A stretch of DNA of 16,120 nucleotides from Saprospiraceae bacterium (GCA_016715105.1 JADKBO010000050.1:1-16120), one strand, 5' to 3'; positions 1 through 8,112 are shown, numbered from the stretch's first letter. Notes: generated by a model not told the origin, from the sequence alone. Translations and numbers: made by a program.

Positions 1-9
1 CCGCAGGAC

Positions 10-70
10 ATTGAACTCCCATTGAACTCCCATTGAACTCCCATTGAATTCCCATTGAATTCCCATTGAT
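10..70. repeat. 11-bp tandem repeat (minisatellite)
   Basis: Five full copies of an 11-bp unit plus a six-base partial copy. Three units read attgaactccc and the next two attgaattccc, so the array is made of two blocks differing by one C/T change. It ends directly before the stop codon (71-73) of the minus-strand phosphorylase gene, in its 3' flank. The unit is not a multiple of three. The array may extend beyond the left edge in degenerate form, but bases 1-9 do not obviously continue it. Function unknown; such short arrays change copy number by slippage. Confidence 0.93.
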
Positions 71-1732
71 TTAAATGACATCTTGATTGTACAATTTCTC
101 GTAATATTCATCTGCCATCCTTTTGGAATCAAAAGTAGGCGTAACGCTTTGCATGCTATTTTTCATCATTTGTAGCCATTGCTCAGGCTTTTCATAATAC
201 ATGGGAATAATTTCATTTTCGAGCAAAGACATCAAATAATAGTTGTCGTGATTGTCTTGATCATCAAATGACATGGTTGTATCAGCCTCTGGTACGATGA
301 AAGCATTTTCTTTATCAACTGCATATTCTGGTATCCATCCATCATTTGTTGATACATTGATAGCACCATTCATTGCTGCAGTCATGCCACTTGTTCCTGA
401 TGCTTCTTGAGGTCTTCGAGGCGTATTCAACCAAATATCAGCTCCTTTTTTGAGGATTGCTGAGATGCCAAGTTCATAACCAGTCAGCACACTGATATTG
501 GGATTTTTATAACTCAAATTGGTCATGAAATTAAACTGGTTGATACCACTTTGATCGAATGGATATGGTTTGCCAGCCCAAATTATTTGAACTGGAAATT
601 TGGTGTTTTGCAGCAGCTTTACAAAACGTTCGTAATCCCTTAAAATTAAATCTGGTCTTTTATAACCTGCAAATCTTCTTGCCCAGACAATCGTAAATAT
701 GTTTTCATCAAAAAGATCACCTTCTTGATCAGCAACTACTCTGAACAACGCCTTTTTGAGTTCTTTTTTTCGTGTGATGAGCGTATCATCATCATTATCT
801 TCCAAAGCTTTTTTCAAAATAGGGTCAGTCCAATATTTCTCATCTTGTGCATTGGTTATGGATTTGATCATACAAATACCCGCATAATTTTGCCACATTT
901 CTCTTGCAACTTCACCATGTAATTTTGATACTCCATTACTGAGATATGACATCCGTAAAGCAGCAGGTGTATATTCAAAATGATCACCAGTCATTCCAGT
1001 AACTTCACGCACTTTCTCCAGTGAATTTGTGCCAAAAAATCCCATTTCATTCAATAATTGGATGTGCATGACCGAATTACCAGCCATCTCTGGCGTGTGT
1101 GTGGTAAATACCAAGTGTTTTTTAGATTCTGCTACACTTCCATATTTGCTCAATAAATGGAAAGCTACAGGAAGCGCGTGGGCCTCATTGATGTGATATA
1201 GATCTACACCACCTAATTCTTCCATAACTTTAGCGCCGCCAATACCCAATACGATGCTTTGTGCTACCCTTGTTGCGTCGTTGGGGTGATAAAGTTGGTT
1301 CATGATGGACCTTGATAGGCCATCATTTGCAGCAAAATCGGTTGTCAGGAAGTACATAGGCACTGTCCCGAAAATAGATGGGTCCAAATAAAGAGCCTTT
1401 ACCTTCACAACAGTGTCCTTGATAATAACATCTACCACAATGCCCGTATGTTTGAGAAAGGTGTAGTATTTTCTTCTGAATTGAGCAACCATATTTCCAT
1501 GGCCATCTCTTTCTTGATCATAATAACCACATCTCCAAAGCATGCCAATACCAACCAAATTTTGTTTGAGTTGATACGCACTCCGCATGTGAGAACCGGC
1601 AAGATAACCCAAGCCTCCAGAGTATGTCTTTAGCGCTTGATCGATTGCAAATTCCATTGACATATAGGCTACCTTTTTTGCATATTTTGCAGGTGGTTCA
1701 TAAGGTAATTTGAACGATTTTTCCATATCCAT
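71..1732 (-). CDS. glgP: Short-type alpha-glucan (glycogen) phosphorylase, GT35 family
   Basis: Expected reaction: phosphorolysis of alpha-1,4-glucan to glucose-1-phosphate in the cytoplasm, during glycogen breakdown. The 553-residue protein shows the GT35 landmarks in order: a glycine-rich GGLGYLAGSH segment (residues 39-48), HINEAH near residue 180, FTTHTPEMAGN, the phosphate-site GYKR (356-359) and EASGTSGM (443-450). It is shorter than classical phosphorylases (about 800 residues) because the N-terminal extension is absent, as in the compact bacterial forms. The start at 1732 follows an AT-rich leader. Oddity: the residue after EASGTSGM, which is the pyridoxal-phosphate lysine in classical phosphorylases (GNMK in rabbit muscle enzyme), is Thr451 (codon ACT). 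Either this clade lacks the lysine or the base calls are wrong, so catalytic activity is uncertain. The gene lies downstream of pckA, separated by a hairpin. Family assignment is firm; substrate is inferred. Confidence 0.88.
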   Translation of the reverse strand: MDMEKSFKLPYEPPAKYAKKVAYMSMEFAIDQALKTYSGGLGYLAGSHMRSAYQLKQNLVGIGMLWRCGYYDQERDGHGNMVAQFRRKYYTFLKHTGIVVDVIIKDTVVKVKALYLDPSIFGTVPMYFLTTDFAANDGLSRSIMNQLYHPNDATRVAQSIVLGIGGAKVMEELGGVDLYHINEAHALPVAFHLLSKYGSVAESKKHLVFTTHTPEMAGNSVMHIQLLNEMGFFGTNSLEKVREVTGMTGDHFEYTPAALRMSYLSNGVSKLHGEVAREMWQNYAGICMIKSITNAQDEKYWTDPILKKALEDNDDDTLITRKKELKKALFRVVADQEGDLFDENIFTIVWARRFAGYKRPDLILRDYERFVKLLQNTKFPVQIIWAGKPYPFDQSGINQFNFMTNLSYKNPNISVLTGYELGISAILKKGADIWLNTPRRPQEASGTSGMTAAMNGAINVSTNDGWIPEYAVDKENAFIVPEADTTMSFDDQDNHDNYYLMSLLENEIIPMYYEKPEQWLQMMKNSMQSVTPTFDSKRMADEYYEKLYNQDVI

Positions 1733-1798
1733 AAAAATTAAAAGTTTTGTAAAAAGATGAAGAGGCTATTGAAATCTTCATTCAATAACACTAGAAAC

Positions 1799-1835
1799 CA
1801 AAGACGCCTGAAATTTGTTTATGCAGGCGTCTTTG
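1799..1835 (-). terminator. Hairpin terminator downstream of pckA
   Basis: Perfect 12-bp inverted repeat, caaagacgcctg (1799-1810) with caggcgtctttg (1824-1835), around a 13-nt loop. It starts 17 nt after the pckA stop in the direction of transcription and before the phosphorylase start at 1732. There is no long U-tract on the minus strand, only short T runs, so it may be a weak terminator or an mRNA 3'-end stabiliser that separates the two genes. Confidence 0.65.
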
Positions 1836-1851
1836 ATATGAAATGTGACTT

Positions 1852-3455
1852 TTAGAAATGTTCTTCTAGGTGGTGGTGTTGATCAATGAGCGGTCCACCT
1901 TCGATGATGTGTTGAGATGCCTGACTGGCAAATTTTTCGAAGTTGATGTGGAAATAGTGAGCTAGTGAAATACACTTACTGATATAGGCTCTTGAACTGC
2001 TCCAGACGTTGATTGGATCCAATATTTCTTCAGGAATTCCAGGAATGGCAACGGGAACATATAATCCGAAAATAGGATGTTGTTCAAGATTTACTTGATC
2101 TAATTCACCTTCCAAAATGGCTGATATCATTCTTCTCGTATAAGATAATTTGATTCTTTTTCCTTCACCATAAGAACCACCAGACCAACCAGTGTTGATC
2201 AACCAAACATTAACCCCAGCTTCCAACATTTTTCTACTCAACATTTCTGCATAATAAGTAGGGTGTAATGGCATAAATGGCTCGCCAAAACATGCTGAAA
2301 ATGAAGGCACTGGTTCACTTATACCAGCCTCAGTACCAGCCACTTTAGCAGTGTAACCTGATATGAAGTGATAAGCAGCTTGTCCGGGAGTTAATTTGGA
2401 AACCGGAGGCAATACACCAAATGCATCACAAGTAAGGAAGAAGATATTCTTTGGATTTTTTCCTAGAGATCCTTCACTCTCGTATTTTGGGTAATGGAAT
2501 CATTTTCAAAATCGACTTCCCGACTACCTGGTTTGAATACAATGTTTTCTAATAATGCCCCTGGTCTGATCGCTTGGTAAATTTCTGGTTCGCTTTCTGG
2601 TGTTAAATCAATCACTTTGGCATAACAACCGCCTTCAAAATTGAAAATGGTATTGTCTTCTGTCCATCCGTGTTCATCATCTCCAATCAATTGGCGGTCT
2701 GGATCAGCAGACAAGGTTGTTTTACCTGTACCAGACAATCCAAAGAAAATGGCAGTATCTCCTTTCTTTCCTAAATTGGCAGAACAGTGCATCGGTAAGA
2801 CATTTTGCTCAATTGGTAATATGAGATTTAAGGAAGAAAAAATGCCTTTTTTAATTTCACCTGTATAAGCTGATCCTCCGATGAGTGCTATCTTTTTAGT
2901 GAAATTGAGTATGCTGAAATTGCCTTGTCTCAATCCATAATCTTTTGGATTTTGGGCTTCAAAACCCGGAGCACATAAAACCAACCAATCTTCTTTAAAT
3001 TCCTCTACTTCAGTTTCAGATAGGCCTATAAACATGTTTGCAGCGAAAAAACTAGACCAAGGATATTCTGTAATTGTTCTTACATAAACACGGTACCTGG
3101 GATCAGCACAAACGAAGGCATCTTTGATGTAGATGGTTTTTCCAGACAGATATTCAACGACTTCATCTTTAAGTCTATCAAAGTTTTCAGGACTGATGGG
3201 CTTATTGGTTTTTCCCCACCAAACTTTTTCTTCGGTATAATCATCCTTTACAATAAATCTGTCTTGAGGAGACCTACCTGTAAATTTACCCGTATTGACG
3301 ACTAAAGTTCCATTTTCAGTTTCCACGCCCATGTTGCTTTCAACTGTAATTTTTGAAGTTCTTCTTGGCTTAAGTTATGTAAAACGTTTACATTTTTTTA
3401 AGCCGTACACATTGGGGTCGAATGTTTTCTTTAATTCAGAAATAAAATTGCTCAT
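1852..3455 (-). pseudogene. pckA: Phosphoenolpyruvate carboxykinase (ATP), broken by indels and a deletion
   Basis: ATP-dependent PEP carboxykinase converts oxaloacetate to PEP plus CO2, the entry step of gluconeogenesis. The middle part carries the phosphate-binding loop GLSGTGKTTLS, the metal/nucleotide segment GDDEHGW and FNFEGGCYAK. The C-terminal part carries DAFGVLPPVSKLTPGQ, GTEAGISEP and the late NTGWSGG region. The natural start is ATG at 3455 (MSNFISELKKTFDP). Three lesions break the frame. One is an extra A in the A7 run at 3393-3399 (minus-strand sense). The second is a missing A in the A5 run at 3350-3354, which restores the frame. The third is a loss of about 40 nt near 2470-2475, between NTRV and SLGKNPKN, where relatives have the conserved SYPIxHIxNIV segment. 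Without lesions the product would be about 547 residues, the usual length. Lies 28 nt downstream of the stress-protein gene. Sequencing error is possible, but the deletion is hard to explain as a homopolymer miscall. Confidence 0.93.
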
Positions 3456-3483
3456 AATTATTTGTTTTTTGTTAATTCAATTA

Positions 3484-4269
3484 TTAATTAATGGTCAGTA
3501 ACGGAATGTTGGTTTTGAGAGTGAGTAATTCAGTCAATTTACCTTTTGAAGGAGTGTTTTTAGTAGTGTGATTTCTTGGCAAAATGGCTAATAAGTCCAT
3601 TTGATTATTTTCTGCGAATTCAAAAATTGCCTTGTCCAAATCATTGCTTTTTTTGAAAGCATGGTTTTCGTAAAAACTACCTAAATGATATTCCAGAAGC
3701 GCTTCAATTTTCTCATCGGCAAGATCATGTTCAAATTCTTTTGCATCTTTGTAGATAGTCAGCACTTGGATTTTTGCTTCAAATTGTTGTGCCAAAGCCA
3801 ATAAAACATTGAGTGTATTTTCATCGTCAATTTCATTGCGGTCCATCACAACCACTATTTTTTTGATGCCGAATTCCTTTTCTTCTCTTGGCACCACTAA
3901 AACTGGGAAGTCAGCTTCCAAAACCAATCTTGAGGTTTTTGTTTTGCCATCTTCGGTTTGCAATTTTTGGTTTGTGCCCATGATGATGAGATCAATACCC
4001 AATTTTTCTTGCAGAGAAATGATGGTTTCTATCAGTTCCCCTGTTAGGAAATGCACCTTTATTTCTCCTCTATACTTTGTTTGTGAATCTTTGATAGCCT
4101 TGATAGCATTTGAAATTTGCTGGCCATCATAGATAATTGTTTCCTTAGGAATGGTTACCGTGTGGATTTCTAAATCGTGATCTACTTGGCAAAACTCTAT
4201 CGCATATTTTAGTGCAACCTTTGCAGCTTCAGACATGTCAAATGGCACAAGAATTTTTTTAATTTTCAT
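3484..4269 (-). CDS. Universal stress protein with tandem UspA domains
   Basis: A 261-residue cytoplasmic protein made of two UspA-like domains. The first opens with KILVPFDMSEAAKVAL, the standard beta1-Asp-alpha1 start of the family, and ends with FPVLVV near residue 130. The second starts around KKIVVVMDRNE and ends with a terminal IPLLTIN strand. The nucleotide-binding G-x2-G-x9-G(S/T) pattern seen in ATP-binding members is degenerate in both halves (IMGTNQ, then no typical GS), so ATP binding is doubtful. I chose the ATG at 4269 because the family homology starts there and it follows an A-rich leader. The in-frame extension to a TTG at 4317 covers a plausible promoter. It sits between the dicarboxylate symporter and pckA. 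The precise role is unknown; such proteins are usually induced by starvation or redox stress. Confidence 0.85.
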   Translation of the reverse strand: MKIKKILVPFDMSEAAKVALKYAIEFCQVDHDLEIHTVTIPKETIIYDGQQISNAIKAIKDSQTKYRGEIKVHFLTGELIETIISLQEKLGIDLIIMGTNQKLQTEDGKTKTSRLVLEADFPVLVVPREEKEFGIKKIVVVMDRNEIDDENTLNVLLALAQQFEAKIQVLTIYKDAKEFEHDLADEKIEALLEYHLGSFYENHAFKKSNDLDKAIFEFAENNQMDLLAILPRNHTTKNTPSKGKLTELLTLKTNIPLLTIN

Positions 4270-4286
4270 CTTTTTAGTTTTAGTTG

Positions 4287-4318
4287 AATATGTATAATAA
4301 TCTAATTTAGCTATCAAA
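4287..4318 (-). promoter_or_regulatory. Candidate promoter of the universal stress protein gene
   Basis: Reading the minus strand, a TTTG at 4318-4315 is followed after 20 nt by TACATATT (4294-4287), six of eight matches to the Bacteroidota -7 box TAnnTTTG. The spacing fits the known -33/-7 arrangement. The ATG at 4269 would then have a leader of roughly a dozen bases. The match is imperfect. Confidence 0.33.
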
Positions 4319-4332
4319 TTTTCTCAGTTAGG

Positions 4333-4357
4333 TGACCAAGGTCATTCAGCATGCTGA
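4333..4357. promoter_or_regulatory. Two adjacent palindromes between symporter and stress-protein genes
   Basis: TGACC-aa-GGTCA at 4333-4344 is followed after one base by the perfect 12-bp palindrome TCAGCATGCTGA at 4346-4357. They lie in the short gap between the symporter stop (4366) and the candidate stress-protein promoter. They could be an operator pair upstream of that promoter or part of the symporter's 3' end. No T-run follows, so an intrinsic terminator is less likely. Confidence 0.4.
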
Positions 4358-4365
4358 CTTCAGTT

Positions 4366-5784
4366 TTAGATGAAAAAATAAGCTAGCGTAAACAACATGA
4401 TGATGAAGGGCCCTATAATGGCTGATAGAATACCTCCAGGATAAAACTCTTTTTGTTCGATCAAACCAGTGCTGTAAGCAAGTGCATTTGGCGGTGTCGA
4501 AATAGGTAAAAGTAAAGCGCAACTAGCAGCCAGACCAATGCAAATGGGCATTATTGCTTCATCTAATCCACTAGTTATACTCAAAAGGGATATACCAATC
4601 GGAATGACAATGGTTGCAGCTGCAGTGTTACTCATAAAATTGGATATACTGACGGTAGCAAGTGAGAATATCAAAACCAATAATATCGGATTGAGATTTA
4701 CCACTTCAATATTTGAAATAAAATAAGCAACAATTCCTTGTTCTTTGATGGCCAAACCAAGTGATAAACCACCTGCAACCAACATCAATGTATCCCAATG
4801 GAGCGCTCTGACATCATCTGCATTTATAATGCCTAGCATGGTATACAAAACAATAGGAATACCAGAAATAGCGGCTACAGGAATTTTTGTCCATTCAGAG
4901 GTAAACCAAAATAACATGGTGATAGAAGTGATGGCGAGGACTATTCTCCTTTGAATTTTTTGCTCTGCATCCAATTCTACATTATTAGAGCCAAAAGTTA
5001 AAATACTTGGGTCTACATGTGTGCCTTTGAGTTCGTATTTTTTTCTCAAAAAAAGATAAAAAACAAATATCAATACTAGGGCAGTAGGTGTTCCTATGAT
5101 CATCCATTCAATGAACGAGATCTCAATGCCCATACCACTCAATGCACCAACAGCTATTGCATTGGGTGCTGACCCTATGATGGTTCCCATTCCACCAAAA
5201 GACGCAGCTGCTGGAATACCCAAAAGTAAACTTTTCATCAAATTTGACTTTTCTCCAAGAAGTGTACCTATAGGCATTAAAGTCGCAAGTACTAGTGCTG
5301 TGCAGGCGGTATTACTCATCATCATGGACAAAACACCAGTCATCATCATGATTCCCAATAATATTCTTTCTGCGGAAGTACCCAGCTTTGGCAACATCCA
5401 GGCCATGATGGATTCATCAAGTTTTGTCTTTTTCAATCCTTCTGCGATGAAAAATCCTCCTAAGAAAAGCCAAATTACACCGTCTGACCAGGTAGAAACA
5501 TAATTATTAACATCTACCTCAGGATTATTTCCCATTGAAAAAACAAGAAAACCCACTATGAGGATGGCCACTGCAAAAGGTGGAATGGCTTCTGTAATCC
5601 AAAGACCAATAGATAGAAACAAAAGAAAAAGCGTGTAATCTTGAGTTTGGGTAAAATCTGGTGATCTTAATAAATATGATCCCAAAAAAGCCACCAGCAC
5701 GCATGACAAAAATAGGATAACCTTGTTTTGTCGCACTATTTTCTTTTTCATTTTTAAATTGGAGTAGGTACGTGAATCTGACAT
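4366..5784 (-). CDS. SLC13/DASS-family sodium:dicarboxylate symporter
   Basis: Inner-membrane carrier expected to import C4-dicarboxylates such as succinate, fumarate or malate with Na+. The 472-residue protein has the two diagnostic Ser-Asn-Thr motifs of the divalent-anion:sodium symporter family (residues 157-159 in MSNTACTALVLA and 385-387 in MSNTAAATIVIP). Each is followed by its paired loop: GSAPNAIA near 204-211 and STPPNALAYSTG near 429-440. This inverted-repeat arrangement is known from VcINDY. Hydrophobic segments run throughout after a basic N-terminus. Length is normal and all core motifs are intact. It starts only 3 nt after the DUF2490 stop, so the two are almost certainly one operon. 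Substrate is inferred; sulfate or citrate transport cannot be excluded. Placement near pckA favours a C4-acid substrate. Confidence 0.9.
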   Translation of the reverse strand: MSDSRTYSNLKMKKKIVRQNKVILFLSCVLVAFLGSYLLRSPDFTQTQDYTLFLLFLSIGLWITEAIPPFAVAILIVGFLVFSMGNNPEVDVNNYVSTWSDGVIWLFLGGFFIAEGLKKTKLDESIMAWMLPKLGTSAERILLGIMMMTGVLSMMMSNTACTALVLATLMPIGTLLGEKSNLMKSLLLGIPAAASFGGMGTIIGSAPNAIAVGALSGMGIEISFIEWMIIGTPTALVLIFVFYLFLRKKYELKGTHVDPSILTFGSNNVELDAEQKIQRRIVLAITSITMLFWFTSEWTKIPVAAISGIPIVLYTMLGIINADDVRALHWDTLMLVAGGLSLGLAIKEQGIVAYFISNIEVVNLNPILLVLIFSLATVSISNFMSNTAAATIVIPIGISLLSITSGLDEAIMPICIGLAASCALLLPISTPPNALAYSTGLIEQKEFYPGGILSAIIGPFIIMLFTLAYFFI

Positions 5785-5787
5785 GGT

Positions 5788-6516
5788 TTATTTTTTGTGT
5801 TGGTTTTTAAAATCTATGGTTTGAAAATAGAGTACCATCAAAGTGTGATACATGATTTTGGAGTCGTTTTTGGCATCCAATTTTATTCTATTTAGATATC
5901 CAACTTGAATGGTACTATTATGCTTTTTAATTCCTGCAGCCAATAAAAATCTCAACTGATCAATGCGCACATTGTCTTTTATATTGGTACCAAAATTGAT
6001 CAAAGCCTCTGAACTTGTTGCCAGAAATGGGCGAGTGGTTGCTTGTTTTGATTTTAAATAATATTTATATTGGAGCAGATATCTCAGGCGGTAATTATGT
6101 GATATCGTATATTGTTCTAGATCATTGGGATCAACAATTTTTTTGAATCTGCTGTCAAATCTGATCCTTTGTAGAATGCTTTGATTTCCAAAATTATTAC
6201 TCCAAACCAATTGACCCCATGGTCTATTTTCATGGATGAAATTTATTTGTGGATTATTGGAGTGAAGCCATAAATGTGCATAACCAAGTGTTAATTTTGG
6301 TTGCCATTTTTTGATTGCAAATTTGTAAGTCAATCCAGTTCTGACGATGGTAAAATCTCCGGGTACTAAATGTGCGTCGTTCCAAATGGAAAACTTTCCT
6401 AGTTCCATTTCTGTGATGACTCCAAGCCATACTTCAGATTTGTCCTCTATGGATTTTTGTGATGTGGCTTTAAAGAATTGAATCAAGCAAATAAGTATTA
6501 TTAATTTTGCTTTCAT
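5788..6516 (-). CDS. DUF2490 family putative outer-membrane beta-barrel protein
   Basis: A 242-residue protein with a signal peptide (hydrophobic residues 4-16, cleavage likely near TSQ). Alternating aromatic and polar strands follow. The pattern matches DUF2490: a strand-turn region with NDAHLVPGDF, a LTYKF strand, ENRPWGQLVW, and an ILQRIRFDSRF strand followed by a YRLRYLLQYKYYL segment. Members are predicted outer-membrane barrels of about this size with no established substrate. It is the first gene of the operon with the dicarboxylate symporter (3-nt gap). A role as an outer-membrane conduit or accessory for the same substrate is possible but only inferred from linkage. The start ATG at 6516 is the one that gives the signal peptide. 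Confidence 0.72.
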   Translation of the reverse strand: MKAKLIILICLIQFFKATSQKSIEDKSEVWLGVITEMELGKFSIWNDAHLVPGDFTIVRTGLTYKFAIKKWQPKLTLGYAHLWLHSNNPQINFIHENRPWGQLVWSNNFGNQSILQRIRFDSRFKKIVDPNDLEQYTISHNYRLRYLLQYKYYLKSKQATTRPFLATSSEALINFGTNIKDNVRIDQLRFLLAAGIKKHNSTIQVGYLNRIKLDAKNDSKIMYHTLMVLYFQTIDFKNQHKK

Positions 6517-6650
6517 CGTTATTTCTTTAAAACGATTGCAAAATATGACGGAATTTTTTCTGAATAATTGACTGAAATCATTTCCGGTTGTGATTCAAAA
6601 CCAGGGGAAATGTGGTGAATTTTAATTATTGGTTTACAGTTTTTGGCCAC

Positions 6651-6675
6651 GAGCTTCGAGCTTCGAGCTTCGAGC
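6651..6675. repeat. 7-bp tandem repeat, gagcttc x 3.6
   Basis: Three exact copies of gagcttc and a four-base remainder. The unit is partly self-complementary (cgagcttcg against cgaagctcg), so the array could fold back. It lies in the divergent intergenic region. The unit length is not a multiple of three and no convincing gene overlaps it. Confidence 0.9.
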
Positions 6676-6712
6676 AGCGTGTGACCTGTTATCAGTGCGT
6701 CATGGTCAATCA

Positions 6713-6740
6713 TTTGCCATTGGCTTTAGCCTGTGGCAAA
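6713..6740. repeat. Interrupted palindrome, REP-like hairpin
   Basis: Outer arms tttgcca (6713-6719) and tggcaaa (6734-6740) enclose inner arms ggct and agcc around a two-base loop. The arms are separated by a T·G and a T·T opposition. The GGCTTTAGCC core resembles dispersed extragenic palindromes of other bacteria, but only one copy is present in this window, so the REP label is a guess. Upstream of nhaA by about 220 bp. Confidence 0.5.
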
Positions 6741-6963
6741 ATGAATGCTCCTGTAACTTGGGCTTGAGTCCACTAAATGAAAACCCAAAATGATAGTTAA
6801 ACCAAAACTTTTAAAATTTCATATTTCAAACCTTTCAGTTGGTTTAAACTTTTCTGTTTATAGGTAGGGTTGTAGGGTCTTATGTGTTATTAATCCCTCC
6901 TCATCCGGTTTTTTATTTAAAACTGGTTTCGCAAATAAATTCCATCCATTAAAAAGTCAAACC

Positions 6964-8112
6964 ATGAGAGCAACCAAATTATTCAATGAATTCTTCAATA
7001 GCGAAAAAGCGGGCGGCCTGGTTTTGATGGCATGTACGGCCTTGTCTTTGTTGCTTGCAAATTCAAATTTTGGTCCAGATTATCATCACTTTTGGGAAAC
7101 TTCTTTGGCTGGTCACAGTTTGGAACATTGGATCAATCATGGGTTGATGACCATTTTCTTTTTGCTCATCGGCTTGGAATTGGAAAGGGAGGTTTATCTG
7201 GGCGAACTGTCCTATTTACGAGACGCCTTGTTTCCTATTTTTGGAGCACTTGGTGGATTAATGCTTCCTGCGGGAATTTTTCTTGTATTCAACTTTGGGA
7301 CAGCAACACAATCTGGAGCTGGAATTCCAATGGCCACTGATATTGCCTTTGCTCTTGGGATTTTATCATTATTGGGAAGTAGAGTTCCAACTTCCCTCAA
7401 AGTATTTTTAACAGCCTTGGCTGTCATCGATGATCTAGGGGCCATCATAATCATAGCTATTTTCTACACCAAAACAATAATATGGTCAAACCTTTTGATT
7501 GCACTGTGAATCTTCGCTGTTTTATTGGTTTTCAACAGAACTAAAGTCAGAAACCTTATTCCTTATATAATTGGCGGAATTGCAATGTGGTATTTTATGC
7601 TAAATTCTGGTGTACATGCAACCATAACTGGTGTAATGCTGGCTTTTGCAATTCCTTTTGGAGATGGAGACAACAAATCAACTTCCTACATTTTGCAACA
7701 CTTTTTGCATAAACCAGTTGCTTTTTTCATTCTTCCAGTTTTTGCAATGGCAAATACGGCTATTTTTCTCAGTGGAGACATCTCTCAAATAATTACTGAA
7801 AATTATAGTTTAGGGATTGGACTTGGCTTAATGTTGGGTAAACCAATTGGCATCTTACTCCTAACATATTTGGCAGTCGGTTTGGGATTTTGCAAATTAC
7901 CAAACGATCTGCAGTGGAAGTCCATTTTTGGCGTTGGCCTTTTAGGAGGAATAGGCTTCACCATGTCTATTTTTGTTACGATTTTAGCATTTGATAATGA
8001 AGCCATCATCAATAATTCCAAGTTAGTCATTCTTATGTCTTCAATGGTGGCAGGATTGTTGGGATTTGTAACTTTGAGATTGACCCTCAAACCAACTGTT
8101 GATTTAGAATAG
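6964..8112 (+). pseudogene. nhaA: Na+/H+ antiporter NhaA, interrupted by one in-frame TGA
   Basis: Inner-membrane antiporter that expels Na+ in exchange for H+. The reading frame is continuous over 382 codons apart from a TGA at 7507-7509 (codon 182). Both halves align with NhaA. The first half has ATDIAFALG with Asp126 (equivalent to E. coli D133) and AVIDDLGA with Asp156-Asp157 (D163-D164). The second half has SGVHATITG, GKPIGI with the lysine equivalent to K300, and GIGFTMSIF. The stop falls in a hydrophobic stretch (ALxIFAVLL) between essential residues, where a small residue is expected, for instance Gly GGA changed to TGA by one substitution. If real, the N-terminal 181 residues alone would not be a functional antiporter. 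A restart at or near GTT/ATG after the stop would lack the ion-binding aspartates. A base-call error or recent nonsense mutation is most likely. Confidence 0.93.

Larger units (their letters stand above)
6517..6963. other. Divergent intergenic region, 447 bp
   Basis: This separates the minus-strand DUF2490/symporter operon from plus-strand nhaA and must hold the promoters of both. It contains a 7-bp tandem repeat (6651-6675) and a hairpin (6713-6740). The rest is AT-rich. I could not find a convincing TAnnTTTG box for nhaA; a 7-nt near-match (TATTTTG) lies upstream of DUF2490 on the minus strand. No gene is supported here. Confidence 0.6.

Noticed and set aside
10..70. CRISPR array
   Set aside because: Units are 11 bp and directly adjacent, without spacers; no cas genes are present.
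3393..3399. Programmed frameshifting at the A7 run in pckA
   Set aside because: The frame change needed is +1 (or -2), not the -1 expected at an A-rich slippery site, and a second opposite indel plus a deletion follow in the same gene.
4270..4317. N-terminal extension of the universal stress protein to a TTG at 4317
   Set aside because: The family starts at MKIKKILVPFD; the extension overlaps a plausible promoter and has no homology-like features.
6519..6713. 64-residue minus-strand reading frame upstream of DUF2490
   Set aside because: It spans the 7-bp repeat array and ends directly before DUF2490, shows no recognisable domain, hydrophobic pattern or start context, and is better explained as intergenic sequence.
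7507..7509. TGA as a reassigned (Gly or Trp) codon
   Set aside because: It is the only in-frame TGA in any well-conserved gene here. Reassignment would produce many. TGA also serves as the apparent stop of the corrected small membrane protein at 15602-15604.
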